Below, in pieces: positions 6,555-12,761 of a stretch of 17,017 nucleotides of DNA. The stretch is taken from positions 1 to 17,017 of the forward strand of contig JBQCGJ010000083.1 in assembly GCA_051955775.1 (NCBI GenBank). The letters are read 5' to 3'. Source of the stretch: DASUHT01 sp051955775 (GTDB taxonomy: Bacteria; Actinomycetota; Thermoleophilia; Gaiellales; JAICJC01). The notes below the pieces were generated by a model. The model saw nothing but the letters and a program-made list of their open reading frames with translations. It was not told the DNA's origin and did no database searches. Each line of letters starts with the position of its first letter. The stretch's first letter is position 1. A program made the position numbers and the translations under genes.

Positions 6555-7739
6555 TCACCGCACGAGGTGGTGGATGGCCGCCACCGCCGGGGCGCGTGTC
6601 AGCGCCACCATCGCGATCACCGAGAACGTCCCCAGCACCGGCCGCAGCGAGCGCCGCAGCACGAGCAGCGTGCCGATCTCGACCGGGTCGACCTGACCCA
6701 CCAGCACATCGGCCGCGCACTCCCGGGTGAACAGGCGGTACGCACACTCGACCTGGGCCTGCGCGCGCACCCCCCAGAACACCGCGTCCTCGAGCATCGC
6801 CGAAAGGCCGTCGGCGTCGGCCGCGACGGCCACCAGACCGGCACTCTCCATCTCGGCGCAGTTGTCCTCCCCGTGGCCCGGCAGAGGATCGAACATGACC
6901 ACCGGCAGGCGTGCGGCGAAGCCCTCCAGGCAGGTCAGCCCACCGGCGTGCTGAATCAACACGTCGCTGGCGGCCATCAGGCTCGGGATCGCGTCCGAGA
7001 ATCCCAGCACGGTGGCATCGCGGAGCGCGGGGTCGGCCTCGAGCCGGCGCCGCAACGACTCGTTCCTGCCGGTGACCACGATCGGGTGAGTGCCCTCCGC
7101 CACGGCCACCGCCCGCGCCGCGCCGTGCAGATTCCCCACGCCCCAGATCCCGCCCACGAGCAACGCCACCTTCGCGTCGGAGGGGATGCCGTACCGGGCG
7201 CGCACCGCGCTACGGTGGGCCGGATTGCACGCACCCAGCGGCACCGGGGGCTGTACCGCCGTCAGTTCCGGCGTACAGGGGTTGACGCTCAGGTTCGCAT
7301 CCAGATCCGGGTGGATCCATGCCGGGTGTGGATCGAAGTCGGTGATCATGGTCGAGCAGGGGATGCTCAGCCGGTTGCCGCGGCGAAGCGCGGCCAGGAC
7401 TGCCGAGACGAGTGGATAGGTGGACACGATGCGGTCGGGAGCCGACTCGTGGATCCGTCCCAGCATCCGCCGGCGGCAGCGCAGGGCGAGCGCCCACCCG
7501 ACGAACCGCACCAGACGCGCGGAGCGGGTGCCCCGGTAGAGCAGGCGCCACGACCACGCGGCGTGCTCGAGCTCCCAGTGATAGCCCTCCACGACCAGCC
7601 GGTGGACGGTCGGCCCCATCAGCGCCAGGCCGTCGTCGACCTCGACGTCGACGCCTCGCGCACGCAAGGCGTCGGCGACCCCACGGGCAGCTGCGTCATG
7701 ACCGGCGCCCACCGGGGCGGACAGGATCAGAACGCGCAT
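6555..7739 (-). CDS. MGDG-synthase/MurG-like glycosyltransferase
   Basis: This 394-residue protein has the GT-B layout of monogalactosyldiacylglycerol-synthase-like and diacylglycerol glucosyltransferases (GT28 group). The N-terminal acceptor domain opens with MRVLILSAPVGAGHDAAARG; GAGH at 11-14 is the family loop. TDFDPHPAWIHP at about 133-144 is also typical. The C-terminal donor domain (about 188-345) has LLVGGIWG, IQHAGGLTCLEG (262-273) and LPGHGEDN (286-293). Inference: it glycosylates a membrane lipid using a nucleotide sugar at the inner membrane face. After the GT domain a hydrophobic stretch (about 365-388) may act as a membrane tail, which not all relatives have. ATG 7739 is chosen, with GAGGAGG just upstream; a start at 7796 would add residues overlapping the promoter. 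It is divergent from the alpha/beta hydrolase. Acceptor and sugar are unknown. Confidence 0.85.
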   Translation of the reverse strand: MRVLILSAPVGAGHDAAARGVADALRARGVDVEVDDGLALMGPTVHRLVVEGYHWELEHAAWSWRLLYRGTRSARLVRFVGWALALRCRRRMLGRIHESAPDRIVSTYPLVSAVLAALRRGNRLSIPCSTMITDFDPHPAWIHPDLDANLSVNPCTPELTAVQPPVPLGACNPAHRSAVRARYGIPSDAKVALLVGGIWGVGNLHGAARAVAVAEGTHPIVVTGRNESLRRRLEADPALRDATVLGFSDAIPSLMAASDVLIQHAGGLTCLEGFAARLPVVMFDPLPGHGEDNCAEMESAGLVAVAADADGLSAMLEDAVFWGVRAQAQVECAYRLFTRECAADVLVGQVDPVEIGTLLVLRRSLRPVLGTFSVIAMVALTRAPAVAAIHHLVR

Positions 7740-7791
7740 GACCTCCTCATTTGGGTGCGGAACTCGACGGACAGGAGCCCACCCGAGGCAC

Positions 7792-7801
7792 AGCATACAA
7801 T
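7792..7801. promoter_or_regulatory. Overlapping divergent -10 boxes
   Basis: On the minus strand TATGCT (7797 down to 7792) would serve the glycosyltransferase with a leader of about 45 bases that includes its SD. On the plus strand TACAAT (7796-7801) ends nine bases before the hydrolase ATG and fits leaderless transcription. The two hexamers share two bases, so the two promoters could hardly be occupied at once. Neither has a convincing -35. Confidence 0.45.
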
Positions 7802-7810
7802 CGGCCCGCG

Positions 7811-8605
7811 ATGACGCGGTTCAGGGTGCTCACATGGGGCGCCGAAGACCTCCCGGCGGTGGTCTGCCTCCACGGCGCGTCCGGCCACGCCCGCCGCTTC
7901 GAGCGGCTGGCCCGAATGCTGGAGGATTCCCGTCGCGTGGTCGCGTACGACCTGCGGGGTCACGGCCGCTCGCCGTGGTCAGGTCCGCAGACGCTGGACC
8001 AGCATGTGGCCGACCTGGACGAGGTCATGAGCGCGGCCGGAGTCGACGAGGCGGCGCTGGTCGGCCACTCGCTGGGCGCGCGGATCGCGATGCACGCGGC
8101 ATGCCGGCAGCCCGACCGGGTGACCGCGCTGGTGCTGCTCGACCCGCCGTTGCACACGCCGCCGGTGGTGCTGCGCCGCTACGCCGCGGACGAGCGCACC
8201 GCCGAGCCGTACGAGACGCTGGACGCTGCGATCAGCCGCACCCTCGCCGACGGCGGGCTGTGGCACACGCCGCGGGCGCTGATCGAGGAGGACATGGCCG
8301 AGCATCTGGTGGCGGGGGACGACGGATGGTTCCGGCCCCGCCACAGTCGCGATGCGGCCGCCGCGGCGATGGAGGCCCTGGCCGACGAGGAGCCCCCTCC
8401 GCTCGAGGACATCTCGTGCCCCACCCTGCTGGTGCGGGCGGAGCATTCGCAGCTGATCAGCGAGGACCACGCGGCGCAGGCGGCCGAGGAGTTCCGCACA
8501 TGTTCGGTGCACGCCGTGCCCGGCGGGCACATGGTGCTGTGGGACGCCCTGGCCGAGACCGGCGCGCTGGTGCGGCATTTCCTGGTGGCGGGTACGCGGG
8601 TGTAG
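7811..8605 (+). CDS. Alpha/beta-fold hydrolase
   Basis: This 264-residue single-domain alpha/beta hydrolase has all key positions. HG (21-22) forms the oxyanion region, DLRGHGRS (47-54) is the usual strand-4 loop, and GHSLGA (85-90) is the nucleophile elbow with Ser87. The catalytic His is likely H240 in PGGHMVLWD. The acid is probably in the strand-7 region around AEHSQLIS (210-217), where E211 is the candidate; the assignment is not certain. It is cytosolic, with no signal peptide. The family covers esterases, lactonases, epoxide hydrolases and others, so the substrate cannot be named. ATG 7811 is used because family homology starts there and the TACAAT box nine bases before it fits leaderless transcription; there is no SD. 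An upstream start at 7751 would overlap the promoter region. Confidence 0.88.
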   Translation: MTRFRVLTWGAEDLPAVVCLHGASGHARRFERLARMLEDSRRVVAYDLRGHGRSPWSGPQTLDQHVADLDEVMSAAGVDEAALVGHSLGARIAMHAACRQPDRVTALVLLDPPLHTPPVVLRRYAADERTAEPYETLDAAISRTLADGGLWHTPRALIEEDMAEHLVAGDDGWFRPRHSRDAAAAAMEALADEEPPPLEDISCPTLLVRAEHSQLISEDHAAQAAEEFRTCSVHAVPGGHMVLWDALAETGALVRHFLVAGTRV

Positions 8606-8614
8606 CCCCGCCCG

Positions 8615-8685
8615 AGCGGTGTCAGACACCGTCACAAGAGCGTGACGAATGCCGTACGCCCGATTGTGCGGTGTCTGACACCGCT
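8615..8685. repeat. Pair of 17-bp palindromic repeats in inverted orientation
   Basis: The arm at 8615-8631 (AGCGGTGTCAGACACCG) is the exact reverse complement of the arm at 8669-8685. Each arm is itself a near-perfect palindrome, CGGTGTC and GACACCG around a single central base. Between them lies a smaller inverted repeat, GTCAC (8631-8635) and GTGAC (8642-8646). The whole sits between the stop codons of two convergent genes. It could work as a bidirectional terminator, or be a REP/BIME-type dispersed element or a protein-binding pair. Confidence 0.8.
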
Positions 8686-8693
8686 TCTCTTGC

Positions 8694-9059
8694 CTATCGC
8701 AGCAGCCCGTAGATGATGGCAGCGACCAGCACGACCAGCACGGCGGCCAGCGGGATGCGCGCCGACCCTGCCCGGGTGTCGGCGACGCGCTGCTCGGGCT
8801 CGGGTGGCGGATACATCGGCTCCTGCCCCGTCGAGATGCGGTGCGCCACCGCCCACGCCTCGTCCGCCGTGATCAGCTCGTCGATGACCTGTCGAGCTGC
8901 TCCCAGCCGTTCGCTCAGCGCCTCCGCATCGAGGCCCTCGTCGCGCAGCTCGATGAATCGCTGGACGTCGGCGTCCGCCAGCTTGAAGTCGGTCGCGTCC
9001 TGGCCGGCATGGCGCAGGGCCAGGAAGCGCTTATCCGGGGACGGGGGCGGAGAGCTCAA
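8694..9059 (-). CDS. Small tail-anchored protein of unknown function
   Basis: I do not recognise this 121-residue protein. It is mostly charged and helical for the first 80 residues (for example DADVQRFIELRDEGLDAEAL), then has a Pro-rich spacer (MYPPPEPEQ) and ends in one hydrophobic segment at about 101-119 (IPLAAVLVVLVAAIIYGLL). This predicts a C-tail-anchored membrane protein with a cytosolic helical head. It starts at TTG 9059, which overlaps the end of the glutamine amidotransferase gene by 29 bases; no ATG or GTG is available near the N-terminus and no clear SD is seen. That overlap suggests translational coupling and membership in the fumC-amidotransferase operon. The stop lies eight bases beyond the paired palindromes. 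The coding call rests on the codon-clean frame, the overlap and the ordered TM end. Confidence 0.7.
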   Translation of the reverse strand: MSSPPPSPDKRFLALRHAGQDATDFKLADADVQRFIELRDEGLDAEALSERLGAARQVIDELITADEAWAVAHRISTGQEPMYPPPEPEQRVADTRAGSARIPLAAVLVVLVAAIIYGLLR

Positions 9060-9753
9060 CCCACGACTCGAACATCGACCGGGCGTGCGAGCGCATCTGC
9101 GCCTGGCCCGCCCGGAACTCGGCCATCACGCGGTCGATGCCGCCCGGCCCGAGCACCCTGTCCGCATACTCGGCGTAGGCCGGCACCTCGGCCCACTCCG
9201 ACGCCATCGCCTCCGACACCTCCACGTGGAACTGCACCCCGTAGGCGTGGCTGCCGTACCGGAACGCCTGGTTCGGGTACGCCGGCGAGCCGGCCAGCCT
9301 GACCGCCCCCTCGGGCAGATCGAACGTATCGCCGTGCCACTGGAGGGTCGGGAACCGGGCGGGCAGCCGCCGGAACACCGGGTCGTCGCGACCCTCAGCC
9401 GTCAGCTCGACCGGCAACACCCCCACCTCGGGCTGGGGGCCGGCGTACACCCGTGCGCCGAGGCTGGCCGCCAGCAGCTGCACGCCCAGGCAGGCGCCCC
9501 AGTACGGGATGCCGGCGCCCACCGCCTCCCGGATCAGCCGCTTCTCGGCCGTCAGCCACGGCAGGCTGTCGTCGTCGTTCACGCTCATCGGGCCGCCCAT
9601 GGCGACGATCGCGTCGAACCGCTCCCAGCTCGGCAGCGGCTCCCCCTCGTCCAGCTCGACGCGGTGGATCTGCGCGCCTCGCTCGCGCAGCACGTCCTCG
9701 AACTCGCCCGGCGGCTCGCAGGCGATGTGCTGGAGGACAAGGACGTCGCGCAT
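9031..9753 (-). CDS. Class I glutamine amidotransferase (stand-alone GATase1 domain)
   Basis: This 240-residue protein is a single GATase1 domain, related to the glutaminase half of GMP synthase. The catalytic triad is complete: Cys88 in GACLGVQLLA, and His176 and Glu178 in GVQFHVEVS. The conserved AMGGPMSV (51-58) is also present. Enzymes of this type release ammonia from glutamine, or cleave gamma-glutamyl amides. No synthetase or ATPase domain is attached or adjacent, so the acceptor is unknown; a GMP-synthase function should not be assumed. ATG 9753 is chosen, with AGAGG nine bases upstream. It starts five bases after the fumC stop and overlaps the next gene by 29 bases, so it is likely in the same transcript. 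The link to fumarase is positional only. Confidence 0.88.
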   Translation of the reverse strand: MRDVLVLQHIACEPPGEFEDVLRERGAQIHRVELDEGEPLPSWERFDAIVAMGGPMSVNDDDSLPWLTAEKRLIREAVGAGIPYWGACLGVQLLAASLGARVYAGPQPEVGVLPVELTAEGRDDPVFRRLPARFPTLQWHGDTFDLPEGAVRLAGSPAYPNQAFRYGSHAYGVQFHVEVSEAMASEWAEVPAYAEYADRVLGPGGIDRVMAEFRAGQAQMRSHARSMFESWVELSAPVPG

Positions 9754-9758
9754 CGGTC

Positions 9759-11084
9759 TTAACCTCTCGCCCCGGCCCGGTTCCCCATCGCGATCCTGTG
9801 CAGGTCGAGCGCCTCGTCCAGCACCGACTCCTCGACGCCCTGATCGCGCGCCACCTCCCGCAGTGACCTGCCGGACGCGGCGGCCTCCTTGACGATGGCC
9901 GTGGCCCGGTCGTAGCCGATGTAGGGATTCAGGGCGGTGGCGATCGCCAGCGAGGAGTCGCCGTACCGCTCGCAGGTGTCCTCATTGGCCTCGATGCCGT
10001 CGATGCATCGCTCGGCGAACAGCCGGGCTGCCGAGGCCAAGAGCCCGATCGACTGCAGCAGGTTGCGGGCCATCAGCGGGATCTGCACGTTCAGCTCGAA
10101 GTTCCCCTGCAGCCCGCCGACGGTGATGGCGGTGTCATTTCCGATCACCTGGGCCGATACCTGGCACACGACCTCGGGGATCACCGGGTTGACCTTGCCG
10201 GGCATGATCGACGACCCCTTCTGGAGCTCCGGGATCACGATCTCGGCCAGCCCGGCCCGCGGCCCCGAGCCCATCCAGCGCAGGTCGTTGGCGATCTTGG
10301 TGAGCGACACCGCGACCACCTTCAGCGCCCCCGAAGCCTCGACCAGACCGTCGCGGTTGGCCTGCGCCTCGAACGGGTCGGCCGGCGGCGAGATGGTCAA
10401 CCCCGACTCCTCCGACAGCCTGGCACGCACGCGCTCGGCGAACTCCGGATGCGTGTTCAGCCCGGTTCCGGTGGCGGTGCCGCCGAGCGGGATCTTGCCC
10501 AGCCGCTCGAGCGTGCCCTCGACCCGAGCGCGTCCCTCGCGCACCTGCGCGGCGTAGCCCGAGAACTCCTGGCCGAGCGTGACCGGCACCGCGTCCATCA
10601 GGTGCGTGCGGCCGGACTTGACGACCCCCGAGAACTGGGCCGCCTTGGCGTCTAGTGACCCGGCCAGCTGGTCGAGCGCCGGAAGCAGCTCGTGCACGAT
10701 GCGGTCGAGCGCCGCCAGATGCACGGCGGACGGGAACACGTCGTTCGACGACTGGCCCATGTTCACGTGATCGTTGGCGTGGGTGCCCTCGCCGGCCAGC
10801 GTGGCGATCACCTCGTTGGCGTTCATGTTCGACGACGTGCCGGAGCCGGTCTGGAACACGTCCACCGGGAACTGGTCGTCGTGATCGCCGCGTGCCACCT
10901 CGTCGGCCGCCGCGGCGACCCGCTCGGCGACGGCGGGATCGAGCAGGCCAAGCTCGGAGTTGACGCGAGCCGCGGCCGCCTTGATGCGGCCCAGCCAGTG
11001 CACGACCGGCATCGGGATCGGCTCCCCCGACACCGGGAAGTTCTCGACAGCCTTCCGTGTTTCTGCGCCCCAGAGCTCAGCCAT
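9759..11084 (-). CDS. fumC: Fumarate hydratase, class II
   Basis: FumC interconverts fumarate and (S)-malate in the TCA cycle as a cytosolic homotetramer without an iron-sulfur cluster. The protein is 441 residues, somewhat shorter than the E. coli enzyme (467). Family motifs are intact: TGSGTSSNMNANEV (79-92), GQSSNDVFPSA (110-120), SGRTHLMDA with the active-site His161, and the signature GSSIMPGKVNP (290-300). The conserved KIPLGGTATGTGLN at about 197-210 favours fumarase over aspartase. Two ATGs are possible: at 11090, where GCGAGG abuts the codon, and at 11084, where the same GCGAGG is six bases away. The second is preferred. It is the first gene of a minus-strand operon with the amidotransferase. 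No strong promoter was found in the 70 bases upstream. Confidence 0.95.
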   Translation of the reverse strand: MAELWGAETRKAVENFPVSGEPIPMPVVHWLGRIKAAAARVNSELGLLDPAVAERVAAAADEVARGDHDDQFPVDVFQTGSGTSSNMNANEVIATLAGEGTHANDHVNMGQSSNDVFPSAVHLAALDRIVHELLPALDQLAGSLDAKAAQFSGVVKSGRTHLMDAVPVTLGQEFSGYAAQVREGRARVEGTLERLGKIPLGGTATGTGLNTHPEFAERVRARLSEESGLTISPPADPFEAQANRDGLVEASGALKVVAVSLTKIANDLRWMGSGPRAGLAEIVIPELQKGSSIMPGKVNPVIPEVVCQVSAQVIGNDTAITVGGLQGNFELNVQIPLMARNLLQSIGLLASAARLFAERCIDGIEANEDTCERYGDSSLAIATALNPYIGYDRATAIVKEAAASGRSLREVARDQGVEESVLDEALDLHRIAMGNRAGARG

Positions 11085-11154
11085 AACCATCCTCGCAGCG
11101 TCGTCGTCTCGTCGGCAGCTTAGGCCCGAGCCGCGCCCGGCCGCGCAGGATCGC

Positions 11155-11520
11155 CTACGCGTCGCGCTCGTGCAACAGGTCGCGACGGCGCTCGTCCAGC
11201 CTGGCGTGGCTCTCGTCCTCGGCGCCGATCAGGTCGTTGCGCGCCTCGGTGGCGCGGATCAGCTCGTCCAGCTTCACGTTCAGCGCCCGCGACTCACGGC
11301 TCGACGTGTGCTGCACGGCGAACACCATCACGAACGTCATCAGCGTGATCACCGAGCTGATCACGGCCAGCCAGCCGGCGGCCATCGCCACCACCGTCAG
11401 CGCCACCACCAGGGCGGCCGCCGCCAGAAAGGCCCGCTCATGGCCCAGCGCGTCGGTGACCCTGTCAATCCCTCTGCTGGACGCCGGACGTCGCTCCCGG
11501 TTCGGCTGCTCAGGGCGCAT
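11155..11520 (-). CDS. Low-affinity iron permease family membrane protein
   Basis: This 121-residue protein resembles the bacterial low-affinity iron permease family. Two adjacent hydrophobic segments (about 29-48 and 51-69) are followed by the family-type sequence VMVFAVQHTSSRESRALNVKLDELIRATEARNDLI, which is the main reason for the call. The C-terminus is charged and probably cytosolic. Despite the family name, iron transport has hardly been shown for bacterial members, so the function is open. ATG 11520 starts the frame; no good SD is visible. It reads in the same direction as fumC but ends 70 bases before the fumC start, so read-through is possible and unproven. It is divergent from the PotD-like lipoprotein gene, with 119 bases between the start codons. 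Confidence 0.75.
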   Translation of the reverse strand: MRPEQPNRERRPASSRGIDRVTDALGHERAFLAAAALVVALTVVAMAAGWLAVISSVITLMTFVMVFAVQHTSSRESRALNVKLDELIRATEARNDLIGAEDESHARLDERRRDLLHERDA

Positions 11521-11583
11521 GCGGTGCTCACGTACCCGCCGCCGCGCATCCCTGAAACCCGTACCGCCGTGGGTCCGCGTCCA

Positions 11584-11611
11584 TTGTCCGCGAAGTGCGC
11601 GGGTGTATGCT
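11584..11611 (+). promoter_or_regulatory. Sigma-70-type promoter of the PotD-like gene
   Basis: TTGTCC (11584-11589) and TATGCT (11606-11611) are separated by 16 bases. The expected start near 11618 gives a short leader containing GGAGG (11627-11631), eight bases before the ATG. This is the best -35/-10 pair in the window. Confidence 0.6.
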
Positions 11612-11639
11612 CGCTTCCCGACTACTGGAGGCCTGCGGC

Positions 11640-12761
11640 ATGCCCCGACCCGGATCAGGGCGCCTCAACCGGCGCGAATTCATCGGCGCCAGCGCGGTCG
11701 CGCTGGCCGCTGCGTGTGGCGGCAGCACGAGCTCGGGTGGATCGAGCGCACCCAGCACCGTCGCGTCCACCGCCAAGATGGAGTCGAAGCTCAACATCTA
11801 CAACTGGGCGCAGTACATCAACCCCAAGAACATCACGGGCTTCTCGAACACCTTCCCCAGCGTCCACGTGACGCAGTCCAACTACACCTCGAACGAGCAG
11901 CTTCTGGCCCAGCTCACCACCACCAAGGGCCAGCACGTGTACGACATCATCGTGCCCGACGCCGACCACGTGAACATCGAGAAGGGCCTGGGGCTGCTGA
12001 AGCCCCTCGACCACTCCCTGATCCCCAACATGAAGTACCTGGACAAGCACTGGACCGAGACGTCGTACGACCCCGGCAACGTGTACTCGATCGTCAAGGA
12101 CACGGGAATCACGTGCTTCACCAAGCGAAGCACGGTGAAGGCCGACCTCAAGTCCTGGAAGGACTTCTTCGACTTCCTGCCCCACAAGGGCTCGCTGGTG
12201 GTGAACTTCATCGAGAGCCCCGCCGAGGTGATCGGGGTGGCCCTGAACAGCCTCGGCTACTCGATGAACACCGAGGACGACTCGCAGCTGAACCAGGCCA
12301 AGAACCTGCTGCTCAAGGTGCGGCCGTACGTGAACACCATCAACGAGGTGTATCTGGACGACTTCATCGCCGGCAAGATCGACCTCGGCATCACGTACTC
12401 CGGCGACGGCATCCGCATCCGCACAGCCCGCAAGCCCCAGGGCGACACCACGGTGATCGCACCCCAGGGCAAGTCGGAGATCTGGACAGACAACTGGGCC
12501 ATCTCCGCCTACTCGCCGGACCCGGTGGCCTCACACGCCTGGATCAACTACATCCTCGAGCCCAAGCACAACGCCCTGGAGATGGAGTACGTGCAGTACG
12601 AGGTGGGCACGCCGGACTCGTTCAAGTACGTGGGCGCGGCGGCGAAGGACCCGCTGGTCGTGTTCCCGCAGTGGATCCTCGACAGCTACGAGGTGCTGAA
12701 GACGACCCCCGACGGGCTGCAGAAGCGGATCGCGATCTGGGATCAGTTCAAGGCGGGCTGA
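11640..12761 (+). CDS. potD: PotD-like (polyamine-type) ABC transporter substrate-binding lipoprotein
   Basis: This 373-residue extracytoplasmic solute-binding protein resembles spermidine/putrescine-binding PotD. The N-terminus has a twin-arginine-like signal (NRREFIG, R11-R12) running into a short hydrophobic stretch and a lipobox-like ALAAAC with Cys26 as the lipidation site, then a Ser/Gly linker. The mature part starts KLNIYNWAQYI, typical of PotD, and continues with YDIIVPDADHV, the hinge region around TGITCFTKRS, YLDDFIAGKIDLGITYSGDG and EIWTDNWAISAYS. Specificity within the family (spermidine, putrescine or others) is not certain. ATG 11640 has GGAGG eight bases upstream; an upstream in-frame ATG would ruin the signal. 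No permease or ATPase gene lies nearby: an iron-permease-like gene is upstream on the other strand and an M28-like gene converges, with a 14-base overlap at the stop codons. Confidence 0.9.
   Translation: MPRPGSGRLNRREFIGASAVALAAACGGSTSSGGSSAPSTVASTAKMESKLNIYNWAQYINPKNITGFSNTFPSVHVTQSNYTSNEQLLAQLTTTKGQHVYDIIVPDADHVNIEKGLGLLKPLDHSLIPNMKYLDKHWTETSYDPGNVYSIVKDTGITCFTKRSTVKADLKSWKDFFDFLPHKGSLVVNFIESPAEVIGVALNSLGYSMNTEDDSQLNQAKNLLLKVRPYVNTINEVYLDDFIAGKIDLGITYSGDGIRIRTARKPQGDTTVIAPQGKSEIWTDNWAISAYSPDPVASHAWINYILEPKHNALEMEYVQYEVGTPDSFKYVGAAAKDPLVVFPQWILDSYEVLKTTPDGLQKRIAIWDQFKAG

Noticed and set aside
8615..8685. The palindrome pair as a CRISPR remnant or insertion-sequence ends.
   Set aside because: There are only two copies in inverted orientation 37 bases apart, with no spacer series, no transposase, and no target-site duplication visible.
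9031..9753. Naming the amidotransferase GuaA.
   Set aside because: Only the glutaminase domain is present; the ATP-pyrophosphatase and dimerisation domains of GMP synthase are missing.
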